A model generated the notes under the pieces. It ran no database searches, was not told the DNA's origin, and was given only the letters and a program-made list of their open reading frames with translations. A program made the translations under genes and the position numbers. Positions 49,529-60,467 of a stretch of 64,000 bases of DNA are shown piece after piece (position 1 is the first letter of the stretch; every line of letters starts with the position of its first letter). Source of the stretch: Mercurialis annua (lineage: Eukaryota > Streptophyta > Magnoliopsida > Malpighiales > Euphorbiaceae); contig NC_065576.1 in NCBI RefSeq assembly GCF_937616625.2, positions 746,501 through 810,500 on the forward strand, given 5' to 3'.

Positions 49529-49897
49529 ATGAATACCCTTGTTAGAAACACTACTACAAATCTTAGTAGAAGATTAAAAAAGGGTTATGAGCAATTAGAT
49601 TATGAAGAAAATAATTCCGGCTCGAAGTCTAAAAATGTGTCGATGAATTCGATCGGATATAGAATTGTAAGAGCTAAGCAAAGACAGATTTTTCTGCAAT
49701 CTTATAATTTAGCTTCGAGGAGCAAATTGAAAAGATCAAAATCAGGAAAGGCTATGAAGAAAATCATGGTTAAGGTAAGTAAAATTATGGTCTCTTGTGT
49801 TTCGTCCTTTCGTACGGCGGCTTCAAGATCATCTTGCACTTCTCGATCATCGATTCGTGCTTCGTCTCCTGTCGGAGTTATTACCAAGTGCTGTTGA
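49529..49897 (+). CDS. small basic protein of unknown function
   Basis: Single open frame of 122 codons that I do not recognise as a named family. The N-terminus (LSRRLKKGYEQLDYEENN) and centre are Lys/Arg-rich. The C-terminal third is Ser/Arg-rich (ASRSSCTSRSSIRASSP) and ends KCC. No signal peptide or membrane segment. The frame stands out from AT-rich flanks and has a clean ATG after a TATA-rich upstream region. A consensus donor (AAG|GTAAGT) lies within it at about 49771-49779, so a spliced form with a different C-terminus is possible. Small plant-specific proteins of this look are common. Confidence 0.5.
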   Translation: MNTLVRNTTTNLSRRLKKGYEQLDYEENNSGSKSKNVSMNSIGYRIVRAKQRQIFLQSYNLASRSKLKRSKSGKAMKKIMVKVSKIMVSCVSSFRTAASRSSCTSRSSIRASSPVGVITKCC

Positions 49898-51087
49898 AAA
49901 TCTAGATATTGTTCTTATTATCTTTAAATTCGAGGTTTGGATCGTTATAAATCCTCGAGTTCTTGGGTTTGAATACACATCATAAACTAAATACATAATT
50001 CCGTTCGTAGCTAAAGCGATAATAAAAAAAAATAGTCTCTTCTCCAGAAAGATATGATCTATTTCTTTATAAATTATGCTCTATTTCATGTGGCAATTCC
50101 GTCAAGATTTCTTCGTTAGTTGGGGGATATGAATATTCCTTTCACTATAAACAGAACAATTGTATATATTTATCTTCTTTTGTACATAAGGGCTTAATGT
50201 TACTAGTATTTACTAGCAATCCATCAATCTAAATACATAAATACTTTTAATGTGTAATTGATTTTTGAAGATATTAAATTATCGCCTTATTTTATTTTGA
50301 TGATCAAAGTTTAATTCGTTTCATTTTAATTATTAAACTTTAATCAATCTCAATATGGGATTTTCAAGTCAAAAATTGCATATGTGACTGCCGGTTTAAT
50401 TATTTTTACCATGCATCGGTCCGTTTTTACCGGTTTTTATTGGTTTTTGCTTATTTATGCATATATGACAAGTTTTTCGGCAAAAATCGGTAAGAACAAA
50501 TTGCCATGTATTGCCATATTCGGCCTAAATGTCTAAAAACCTCTCGCTAAAATGAAATTAGAGTTTAAGAATCGAAATAAAAATATCAGAATTTGATCTC
50601 TATAATGAAATAAGGCGATCGTTATATAACTCCGAAAACCAAATACCCACTCTTTTAATAGCCTTGTTTTTTTCCTCCAAATTAAATGAATTGCAATATT
50701 TTTTGCAATTGTTAAAAAGGATATTTATTAGGACAATCAGACAGAACCAAAGTAGTTATTTTCATATGCTTATGAGTAAATTAAGTGTGTCATAGAGCTG
50801 GTTTAACAGAAATAAATAATCAAGTAATAATGCACAAATCTTAACATTTTGCAAACCCTAAATTAAAGGGTTAGTGTGCAATTCTAAATTTGGAAAGAAA
50901 ATAAAAAGGTACGTACAGTAATTGTAACAGCCAGGCTATGCATTTGTCCATGTCCATACACATGTAACAAAGTCCTTCACTTAAGGAACCCCAAATCTGC
51001 CTCCCAAAAATATCTCTCTACCTTCATCTCCAAGATTCCTGGCTGAGAACCAAAACAGCCGTTGTCTGTGTTTCAAAGTTCTTGAAC
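49898..51087. other. intergenic with a decayed inverted-repeat element
   Basis: About 50258-50640 shows weakly inverted ends (attatcgccttatttt and reverse complement gatcgccttatttc) around a T/G-rich centre, so it is likely an old MITE. The stretch 50900-51087 precedes the NHL gene and contains its leader. Confidence 0.5.
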
Positions 51088-51831
51088 ATGGCATATTACT
51101 CGTCGGGTTTCGATGCACCGATGGATAATCGGCCTCCGTATCAACCAAAATATGTCATGTTGAATAGTAATCATTCGACAAACTTAAGACCTCCTCCACA
51201 AAGGAGACATGTTCCTCGTTATCACTCGAATAATCATGGTAAATCGAGCGGAAATAGTTGTTTCCGATGCCTTTGTTGTTGCCTTTGCTTCTGGTTACTA
51301 TTGATCATTTTTCTTGCTGCTGCTCTTTTCGCTCTTTATACGTCATTGGACCCGGAAATCCCTCGTTACAATGTGGATCGTTTTGACGTGAAATCTTTCA
51401 ATGTTCAACCTGATTTTAGTCTCTTCACTGAATTTACTGTCACCGTAAAATCTGAAAATCCGAATAAGCATATAGGTTTTGATTATGGCAAGAAAAGTTC
51501 TGTTATTGTAACTTACAGAGATTCGCCGCTTTGTTCTGGCACCATTCCTGCATTTCATCAACCTCGCCAGAATACCACATTGATACCCATTGTTCTGAAA
51601 GGAAAGAGCGAGTTCGGCTCCGGCCTTCAAGAAGCTCTTATGCAGAACAGAAATACGGGACGGATTCCTCTACTTGTCGAGGTTAGGGCACCTGTCGCAC
51701 TTGTAATTAAAGAAATACCTCTTAGACAAGTTACTGTTCTTATCAATTGTTCTTTGGTTGTTGATAATTTGTCTCCTAACAAGAAAGCCAAAATATTATC
51801 AAGCACATATCAGTATGGTATTGAGCTATAA
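51088..51831 (+). CDS. NDR1/HIN1-like (NHL) LEA_2 protein
   Basis: Single exon, 247 aa, starting at the ATG at 51088. The first ~57 residues are Pro/Asn/His-rich and cytosolic. A Cys cluster (residues 58-67, CFRCLCCCLC), likely S-acylated, leads into a transmembrane helix (about 66-87, LLLIIFLAAALFALYTSL). The extracytosolic LEA_2 domain follows from about residue 95, with FTVTVKSENPNKHIGFDYGK (the conserved NPN motif) and the C-terminal LINCSLVVDNLSPNK. This layout is that of NHL proteins, membrane-anchored factors tied to pathogen response and membrane-wall contact. Length is normal for the family. Individual NHL roles vary, so no narrower name is given. Confidence 0.92.
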   Translation: MAYYSSGFDAPMDNRPPYQPKYVMLNSNHSTNLRPPPQRRHVPRYHSNNHGKSSGNSCFRCLCCCLCFWLLLIIFLAAALFALYTSLDPEIPRYNVDRFDVKSFNVQPDFSLFTEFTVTVKSENPNKHIGFDYGKKSSVIVTYRDSPLCSGTIPAFHQPRQNTTLIPIVLKGKSEFGSGLQEALMQNRNTGRIPLLVEVRAPVALVIKEIPLRQVTVLINCSLVVDNLSPNKKAKILSSTYQYGIEL

Positions 51832-52512
51832 TTATACGCCATACATCTCCGAACGTTTATGTATTTTCTTATTCTCACACAGATCGAATTCAGAGGAACA
51901 TATTTTATTTTTGATAATATAAAAATTGTAAGAAAGTTCATAGGAAAAAATTCCGAGCAGGTGTTAGATTGTAAATGTAATGTTGCTTGAGTGCAATGTC
52001 AAATTCTTTGTAATGTGTAACACACTTTATTATTGTTTTCATAATTTAGGTATAGAGTTTTGTTCTCTCAATCTGGTGTTTTATTCATTAGTACTGCTCA
52101 TGATCTGTAAATAATTTGATAGTTTTATCTGATGAAATACTTGAACAGAAATATATCATTTCCAATTTCTCAGAAGTGAATGTAAACACAAATTTAATCA
52201 ATTGACGGGGCTATAAGTCAAACTTTTGACGGTCTAAAAGCCTTCAAATGGAAGCTAGCTATATGACATATTGATTAGTAGTTAAATTCTTGCAAGCTAA
52301 ACTTGATTTTTTTTTTAAGGAAAAAGAGTGAAGGTTTTATTATATCTTAGTCTCATACGATGACGATGTTCTAAGCAAAGAAACAATTCCATGTTGAAGA
52401 CTTATCCAATGACCCAAAATTCAAAATAAAATGTGATAATTTGCTTTTTGCACAAAAGAACTAGTAGCAGTACCAAATTCACCGTTAGCAGCGACCTGCA
52501 ATCCTGCTCCAG
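51832..52512. other. 3' flank of the NHL gene
   Basis: Contains the probable NHL 3' UTR (to about 52050) and AT-rich spacer. No gene seen. Confidence 0.5.
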
Positions 52513-52648
52513 CTATGCTATCTGGCATTCCTCTGCCGCCAGCCAATCTGCCTTCACATCGAACAGGAGCTCACCTCCACCTGCACTACCTTCTGAAGGA
52601 TTAATATCAGAGCCATCACCTCGCACTTCGCTTAGTTTGGCAAAGGGC
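52513..52648 (-). CDS. candidate terminal exon of an unidentified gene
   Basis: After a good acceptor (ttctttcggcgcag), the minus strand reads PFAKLSEVRGDGSDINPSEG, then a Gly-rich turn, LLFDVKADWLAAEECQIA and TAG at 52513-52515. Codon use and acidic-amphipathic text look coding, unlike the flanks. A second coding-like stretch at about 53737-53874 (minus), behind the acceptor tgaactgcag, reads LRIRLSAWNSNFDQVMWACG and then TVILDFGSGSESSSPKTPAK. I could not link the two or find a start, and I recognise no family. It may be the 3' end of a real gene or a truncated copy. Confidence 0.35.
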
Positions 52649-54619
52649 CTGCGCCGAAAGAAAAATAATAAACTGAAAAGATCAAGCAATGTGGGAAACT
52701 TATACAGGCTGCTTAAATGGCAAGGTGGAAGGGTCTAGTTTAAACACCAAACATTCTGATGGAGGAAGACCTCAACTTGGAGGACTTGCAGGGAGAAAAC
52801 ATGGAATGGCTGATGCACCGGCAGAGATTACAAAGACATATTACTGTTCATTAGACGCCAGACTAGAACTTAATCATGACTGTGTTCTGATTTTCTGCTA
52901 GGGAAATTCTAGACTAGCATATTTCCAACCGATTAATAAGGATTTCAGGTCTACTGCTTTCAAGGTCGACATGATGCTATAAACACAACATAAGCCCAAT
53001 AGGGCCAATACTAAGCAAAAGTTTGACATCCTTAATTTGAATATAGATTTCAAGCTCAGAACCATATGCCAAATTTAATAGCAGCATTAATCATGACATC
53101 AATGTTCACAAGATTGTTTTATGAATACATAGATAAAATCATAAAAATATGATTTTACTTTCACTCTCCAGTTTTTTGTATCATTGATTTCCAAGAGACC
53201 ACCACCAGAGAAGGAAAAAAAAACAGGTCGAAAATGAAACAGAATATAGACATTTACATTTTGCATTGAAGTCTTGCATTTATTCTATAGCAAGCTACAT
53301 TATCTACCATCTAGATACCTTAGAAGTATGACTAAAAGTTTACCGGTCTAACTACATATCCACAGCCAGTGACGGATTTAAAGCAGACTGTAATTTATGA
53401 CTTTCGGTTGCTGGAAAATATTCTCAATAAATGTAATTCTCCATGTCAACTGAAACTACATCACAATTTTATCATTCTCTTCTTCTAGGACTGACCTCCT
53501 AACTTAATTCCTACAAGCAAAGTCTTTGCTCTAACTAATTTTCAAAGTCCATTAGGACTTTGATATTTTGGAAAATTATCACATACGTATCCCTGTAAAT
53601 AAAAGCAGATGACGACTTGGGAAGTTTTTCTACTGCTCCGCATTATTAAAGTACATAGCTAGCAATACATCATGCTCATCAACTTAACAATGTTTTCTGC
53701 TATATGATATATTCTATGGTGCATTTCCTCCAAAACTATTTTTGCTGGGGTTTTTGGTGACGAGGACTCACTCCCCGAGCCGAAATCCAGGATCACGGTC
53801 AAATCCTGTGATGTGGACCGCCCGCAAGCCCACATAACCTGATCGAAATTTGAATTCCAAGCACTTAACCTAATCCTCAATGCTGCAGTTCAAATAAAAT
53901 ATAGAATTTAGTAAAAAGGAACTCACACAGGCATTTTAACAAACACCTATAGCCTAATTCTTTTTAACTTTCCAACTCAAAAAAGAAACCATCTTTGGCA
54001 TTGGATCAAGTAAAATAACAGCACCCTTTTAAAAAATGGAATGATGGTTAGATAATTGTGAAGTAATCATTACAAAAAACATTCTTATTTTCACAAAAAT
54101 CAAGAACAGCAGCAGTAATATACATATTGAATGAGCACGCTTTTCTTTAGTTCTAAGCAAGGAAACCTTAAAACATTTGCATGCCAATGTATGACAGTGC
54201 CATGTCATAGACAGCAGTTGGTCACCACTCGCCCACAAACGAACAGATTCGAGGATTATAATATATGCTGAGCTGGTGGGTTTGATTACCTGTTCCTTTG
54301 ACTACAGTTAGTGTGTGTTTCTGTTTAACTACATCTCTGGTTTATGTGCTATTACAAGCGTGGAAATAAATTAAAATCCCCAAACTAAAAAATGCTAAAA
54401 TAAAGATAAGGAAAAATTCAGAATTGAATGTATAATTGTTCTATGAATAATTAGGATAAATTGCAAAATAAATAATGAACTTAATCGTATTTTACAATTA
54501 CAATATAAATTTTAAAACTTGACAAAGTCAGTCATCAATTTTTATTTTTGGAAAACCAAAACACCGTCCTAATTTTTGTTGAAAAAATGCTGACGTGGTT
54601 ATCGAAGCAATGTATATTA

Positions 54620-55374
54620 CTTCCTCTGTCCGAAAAAGATAGGCTTGTTTCTATTTTAGGCGTTCCAAATTATAGGGGGTAATTGATTTTGAAGGTCACT
54701 GTACTTTTCAAATATTGCAAAATGGTGACCGAACTTCAAAATGCAACATTTTAGTTACTATACTATTTAGTTATGTTAAGATAGAAGGATTTTTGGTCAC
54801 CGAAGAAAAATATTTCGAGTCGATTTTTTGTTGGTTGTGTGTATATATGAAATATAAGGTATTATTTGTCATAAATAAACAAAATTTGATTACTACATAT
54901 GTATAATTTGACCGTAAAATACTTAAAAACCTTCCAAAATCACATATTTGAAAGTTTAGTAACCATTTTGTTACGTTTTGAAGTTCGGTCACCATTTTGC
55001 AATTCTTGAAAAGTGCAGTGACCCCTAGAATCAATTACCCAAATTATAGGCTAGTTTTTTTTAGAAAGTAGTTAACTAGATAAATATTTAAAATACCCTT
55101 AATTAAATTAATTTTAGTCAGCTAAATTAAATTGATAATGCCTTTGATAATAACAATAATTAATGTTTTTTTATAGTTTCAATATTAAAAATAATTTTAT
55201 ATGTACTTTATGAATGGATTTGAATTATTAATCAATAAAAATACATAGAAAAAATAAATGCACTAATTATTTTACAAGAATATTATAGAGAGTTTGTATT
55301 ATTCTAACTAAATAAACTAAATTTCTTAATATGTGTGTAAATCAAACAAGCCTATCTTTTTCGGACGGAGGGAG
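54620..55374. mobile_element. Stowaway-like MITE, middle of the nest
   Basis: Termini cttcctctgtccgaaaaaga, then taggcttgttt, and reverse complement ctccctccgtccgaaaaaga, then taggcttgttt. TA target sites lie at 54618-54619 and 55375-55376. This is the Tc1/mariner Stowaway signature. It is about 381 bp without the inner insert. Confidence 0.92.
54677..55040. mobile_element. MULE-like MITE, family B copy 2, innermost
   Basis: 364 bp. Target duplication aaattatagg at 54667-54676 and 55041-55050. Near-identical to 37994-38357 over its length. It is inserted in the Stowaway element. Confidence 0.94.
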
Positions 55375-55762
55375 TAATATTTATGTCAGTGTTTTTCATT
55401 AGAAAATAGTTCGGCATTGGGATTTGGCAAAACATAAAAGTTAATGACTGATTTGCTAAATAGTAAAGTTCATGTTGTAATTTTAAATTACGTTAAAACT
55501 CGTAATTTAATTTATAATTAACCCAATTAATTATAAGTGTTAAAAATAAAAAAAGCGGAGAAGTATGCGGCACTTTCTTACAATATTCAAACCCACTCTT
55601 CCTAACTGCCATGCCATTATATAATTTGTTGGTTTCAGTTACCTTCTCCAACTACTTTTCTTCTCTTCACTACACTCACACGAACCCACTTCCCACTCTC
55701 ACTTTCTCTTGCAAATTTAATCCAAATCATGTCCTATTTTTTTCAAAACAAACAATTCCAAT

Positions 55763-57696
55763 ATGTTTGATTTCTTGTTTGGCTGGAGAAAAGCTTCTAA
55801 ATGGTCTCTACAAACTTGCTCAATATTATTGTTCTTGAATATTTTTGACATTATTTCTTGCTTGTGTTCCAAGATTTATATGTGTTTCATTTTGTTGCAG
55901 CAAGAAGCTTATCAAGAAAGTTCGATGCAGACTCGAGCTGTTAAAGATCAAGAGACATTGTATTGTACGACAGTTACGAATAGATGTTGCTCAGCTTATC
56001 AAGATTGGCTATCAAGATATTGCCTTCCATCGGGTATTTATATATATATCATCTGTTCGTATAAATTTTTGTTCAAATATTTACTGGTTTAGTGATCAAA
56101 ATTCTCATTTTCAGGCTGAACATCTCTTCAAAGACGAAACGACAGTTTCGGTCTATGAATTATTGGATGATTTCTGCAAATTCATTATCTCCCACCTTTC
56201 TTATATCAGCCGGCACAAGTAAGTATGCAAACCAAACAATTCTTATTTGGAATGATCATATAGTACTGTTTTCTCAATTTCTGATAAATCTTGGATTTTT
56301 TGCGGTTTCAGGGATTGTCCTAACGATATTAATGAAGCAGTTTCAAGTCTTATATTTGCCTCTGCAAGATGCGGCGATCTGCCTGAGCTTCGTACCATTC
56401 GGAAGCTTTTTGGAGAGCGTTACGGGCAGGGTTTTGCTATGACAGCTCTTGAACTACTGCCTGGCAATCTTGTCAACTTTCAGGTGCATATCAATTGTAC
56501 TTTTTTCTAAAATGTAATAGTTGTAGTAAATTCATTTGAGTTCAAGAAAAAAATTGTAACTGCAGATAAAGGAGAAACTCTGTATGCAATCAGTTCCTGA
56601 TCATGTGAAGCACAAATTAGTGAGTGAGATAGCTATGGATTATTGTCTCCTACCAGAGATTTTCGCAATCGAATACGCTTCTGAGCTTCAGCAACAGGTA
56701 AATCTTTGTCGATGCTTCGCTTAACATGGCAAAAACAATGTTTAGGGTTATGAAACCTTTGGTTCTGAGTATCAATTTGATATCAAATATTCAATTCATA
56801 TCAATGCAGCCAAACATATGTTCATGTGACATTCAGAGGTAAAAGATATATCCAATTACCATATGTTACGTTAGCGTGCATCAACCTGAATTTATCGGTG
56901 CCAATTTCACATAAAATTGAAGTTTCTGTACCAAATTAAAACTATTTGTATCAGATTTTGCTACAAGTTCTCTGTTTCTTTCTTGTAGTTATATGATGAT
57001 TGCCATCAGGATGACATGATTAGTACTTCAATTAATTCCTCTATAGTGGAGCAATCTTCATCAGACAAAATGGAGTCTCCGGCAGGATTACGCCATTTGC
57101 CCGACTTTGAAGATGTTGCTTTAGGTAATAAAGAAAGCAAGATTAGCATCAGGACTCAGAATACGGTTCCAGACAGAAATGAAGAGCAAACAACGACAGC
57201 ATCATCTTCAGAAAATTTTCCTGACGAAATGATAGTCTACCTTGACGACATAGAGGAGGTTCAGCTTTCTATTGCAAAACAGGGCACCTTTCAGGATCAA
57301 AGCATTTTCAAATTCAAATCATCTAATAACAGGAAACGCGGGGATAAGTGTTTTGATTCGAAGGGTGCTCGGAAAAAACCTAGAAGGCGATCTTTGTCTA
57401 TAGAAAATTTGAGTGTGAAGGACATTGATGGTATGATTTATTACGAGAAGCCAATCAAGAAATTGACGGAAAATGCATCAAAACGTCCGTATTTAAGAGC
57501 CATGACGATGCCTCAAGAACGATCTAAAGACAGTCGAAAAGAGAATGTTTTTCGGTACTCGAAATCATTTCCTGCTCAGTCCCCGAATCATCATGTGCAT
57601 CCAAAGTTGCCGGACTACGATGAGCTTGCAGCGAAATTCACAGCTCTTAAAAAAGAGCATCTTCAGAATAGACACTACTCAGGCATGGAATTGTAG
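55763..57696 (+). CDS. IST1-like protein
   Basis: ESCRT-III-associated regulator of the AAA ATPase Vps4 in multivesicular body sorting, cytosolic and endosomal. Six exons: 55763-55803, 55901-56033, 56115-56218, 56312-56483, 56566-56697 and 56989-57696. The 1290 nt give 429 aa with consistent phases. The helical IST1 domain (about residues 10-175) shows KKLIKKVRCRLELLKIKRH, VRQLRIDVAQLIKIGYQDIA, EAVSSLIFASARCGDLPELR, IRKLFGERYGQGFAMTALEL and VPDHVKHKLVSEIAMDYCLL. The long C-terminal tail (195-429) is Ser/Lys-rich and disordered-looking, with basic stretches (KKPRRRS) and ends KLPDYDELAAKFTALKKEH, a likely MIM-type Vps4-binding helix. Plants have many IST1-like paralogues, so no gene number is given. 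Confidence 0.94.
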
Positions 57697-58173
57697 ATTT
57701 GATTGTAGGATTTGCAATATTGTTCACATTAAGTCTAGAATGATTTTTCAATATGACTTGTTGGTCCAAGGAACAATTGGTTTCTTATTTGATAATTTAT
57801 GTAGTGGCATAATTGACCTGAACAAGAGAATTAGACTCAAAATCAAAATACCAAGAGAGCATAGAAGGCTAGGAACACAGAAATTAATAACATAATTTTT
57901 ACAAATTGTAGAATCACAAAAGAAAAAAAAAATTCTTTTCTGAAATTAGATCCTACTTTTTGGCTCCCTTCACTTTTTAAAAACCAACTGTTTTTTTCTA
58001 ACATTTGATTAAATTTACAACTATTGTCTATTTCTATCGATCAACTCGTTGTTTCACTTAGTTAAACGGTTTGATTGTCGAAAATAAAGTTCAATTTGCC
58101 CTAAAATTCATTTCCCAATCAATTTTTAAATTTAGTTTATAATTACATAGTCAACCATAACATATCTATAACT
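57697..58173. other. 3' flank of the IST1-like gene
   Basis: Probable 3' UTR up to about 57900, then AT-rich spacer. No gene seen. Confidence 0.5.
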
Positions 58174-58653
58174 AGGTCTAATAGTAAAATAAATCCTAGT
58201 TTTCACTGGTTGTTGTAATTTTAACCGAAGATTTTAGTTTCTATAATAATATTTCGAATTCAATATTTAATTGCAATTCTAGTTAAAAAATTATCTAATC
58301 AATTTAATTGTTTCAATTTTTAGTTAAATTTATAAATTAACTTCGCAATTAGTAAAATTTATTTTTTAGAATTTCAAAATTTAATTTTTAATATTAAAAA
58401 AATCAAAAATAACGTTAAACTATAATTCTAAATTCTCCAAATTTTCGGTGGTTGAGTATAAAAACGTTGAAACTAAAAATGGCCAGAAAAGTCAAATAAA
58501 GCTAATAATAATTGTATTAAGGTGAAAAAAAAATAAAAAAATGGCTAAAATTTTAATGAATTGTTGAAATGATGATATTATTACATAAATTAAAAGGTTT
58601 TGTTAAAATTACAACAACCAGCAAAGTTTTGGATTTATTTTGCTATTAGATCT
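58174..58653. mobile_element. MITE-like inverted-repeat element
   Basis: Arms aggtctaatagtaaaataaa, then 'ctggttgttgtaattttaac', are inverted relative to the reverse complement agatctaatagcaaaataaa, then 'ctggttgttgtaattttaac'. No exact target duplication found. Confidence 0.75.
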
Positions 58654-58739
58654 TTTAACTATTTATATTTTTCTTTAAAATGTAAATTTAAAAATGAAAT
58701 TCATTATGAGAAAAGTTGATTATGTTTTACATTATCCTT

Positions 58740-59240
58740 GGATTTGATTCGACTTAAACAAAACCCTCAAAACCACCACCGCACAACCACCGTGATCCCA
58801 CCGCCGGATTAAGAATCCGACAAGGCTACAAAACTTACGAATCCTACATACAACGTCAACTAAACAAAACCCTAGGATTCATACTTCCTCTCCTGATTGT
58901 CATAAGGGATTATTGGTTCTGATACGATCAGGATTCAGGCCTATGGGTTGCTTTATTAATTAATATAAGAGTGCATGATTTAGTGGTCTCAAAGCCTGAT
59001 TTATTATGATCAAAAATCCGTCACTCTTCGATCTGCCGCTGCAGTTCGTTGCCCCTGCCGCTTCCGCCGCTTGCCGTGCTGTTCCTCTTCTCTCCGCTGA
59101 TCCTCTCCTCTTCTCTACACCGAACCGCTGCTTCTCTCCTCTCCGCTTCCGCTGTGTGCTCCTTTCCTCTTCTCCGCTGCCGCCGCCTGCTCTCTAACAA
59201 AATCCTGCCTCTGTGGGCGGTAAATTGTCTCCGTTGATGG
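58740..59240 (+). other. less AT-rich block of unclear nature
   Basis: The segment 58796-58915 reads on plus as a short coding-like frame (RIRQGYKTYESYIQRQLNK) that stops without a known family. The segment 59030-59210 is C/T-rich, like a plant leader ('ctcttctccgctgccgccgc'). It could be a dead gene start or the 5' part of a retroelement. No intact gene supported. Confidence 0.3.
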
Positions 59241-59783
59241 TAACCGTTTTCTCTTTAATTACTTTTTTTTTGTCTCATTTGCATACTTTCATCATTTATT
59301 ATTTTTTTCCAAAGTCTGGGTTTAGTTTGTTTCATAAGAAATCAAGAAATTTAATGCTTTACTTTTTATTTGAGAAAAGTCAATTTACATCATAATTTGA
59401 GTAATTGTATATTGTTACTGATTACGTATAATTTGTGAACCATAAACATATAGAAATAATTAACTTTTTGCTTCTTGTGTGCGGTTAAAATTATAAAAAA
59501 CTGTTTCCAGATAATTATGATAGTTTTCTTTTGTTTTTTCTCTTTTACACATCCAAAATTTTCAATTCCATTGTTCATCCATCTTCAACAATAACTTTTG
59601 TTGCTTAAATTTCTCATTAATTGTTTCAACAGTTTATTCTTCATTTTTTTACGAAAACATATTTAGAGGAAATACTATGATTATGGTATTTTCTGCATAG
59701 AAAAATAACATCATCGCCATTTTTTATGGCAATAATTTATAGAGAAAATCCCAGCAATCCTACTTTTAAATATAGATTAAAGT

Positions 59784-59945
59784 ATATTATAATAATTGAA
59801 TTTTATTTCAAACTCCCATCATTTATATATCTTCAAAACTGGTTTATTTTTTTCAAATTTAGTTTTTGATAATTGAAACATTAAATGTAGTTTTAGTCAT
59901 ATTATAATAACTGAATTTTATTTCAAACTCTCATCATCATCTTTA
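59784..59945. repeat. direct repeat pair
   Basis: 'atattataataattgaatttt' with 'atttcaaactcccatcat' at 59784-59821 recurs with two changes at 59908-59945. Confidence 0.65.
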
Positions 59946-60050
59946 TGTTAACTTCCCTTTTTTTGGCGTGATCATGTATCACTTTATTGGCACTTCTCCT
60001 ATAAAAGGAAGAAGATTATATAATTTGGCAATGGCATTTTCTTCTTGAAT

Positions 60051-60400
60051 TTTTTCACCATGGCAAGTTCTTCACCACAATTGATATCCAATACACAATT
60101 TTCAAATATTTTTACTACGACCTTAGAGTTGGAAGATGAAGATTTGTTGATAACATCCGATATGAATCATCTCTCATTATTTTGTAGAGTTGTAACGGAT
60201 AAACAAATCAGATGTATATTTTTCAACAATCAATGGCAACAGTATGGGGTGTTGGTTTCTCTGTTAAGGATTGCTCAAATGGTCTGTTACAGATGTTTTT
60301 CAATGACAAAATTTGAAATGTTAAAGATATTAAATGGATGTTCTTGGGGTGACTCTCTTTGTTTAACTGATATCGGAGTTAAGAATTATTCACTAAGTAA
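60051..60400 (+). pseudogene. LINE ORF1 (DUF4283) relic
   Basis: The frame from 60060 shows the LINE ORF1 N-terminal pattern: LELEDEDLLITSDMN, then LFCRVVTDKQIR. Homology then continues in another frame (MATVWGVGFSVKDCSNGLLQ, then MFFNDK) and ends in stops. DUF4283 proteins of plant LINEs carry such an acidic start, a '(GR)VLTDKPI' core and '(N)LW...KG'. The reading break and lack of ORF2 mark it as dead. Confidence 0.65.
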
Positions 60401-60467
60401 TCCACAAACAAATGTGTATATATATATTGTGTGTGTTACTGAAAAAATTAAAATATTAAAACTATAG

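Larger units (their letters stand above)
54450..55525. mobile_element. outermost of three nested MITEs
   Basis: Left (acaattacaatataaatttt, then 'gtcagtcatcaatttttattttt') and right (reverse complement attacaacatgaactttact, then 'cagtcattaacttttatg') are inverted and have 'gctgacgtggttat' and 'actgacataaatatt' at their inner ends. About 310 bp when the nested elements are removed. Ends approximate. Confidence 0.7.

Noticed and set aside
54715..55034. Open frames of 63 and 87 codons on both strands
   Set aside because: They lie entirely in the 364-bp MITE and recur in its sister copy; their amino acid text is translation of inverted repeats.
59006..59237. Pro/Leu/Ser-rich frames of about 62 codons
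   Set aside because: They come from a C/T-rich low-complexity tract; two overlapping frames are equally open, which is typical of biased composition.
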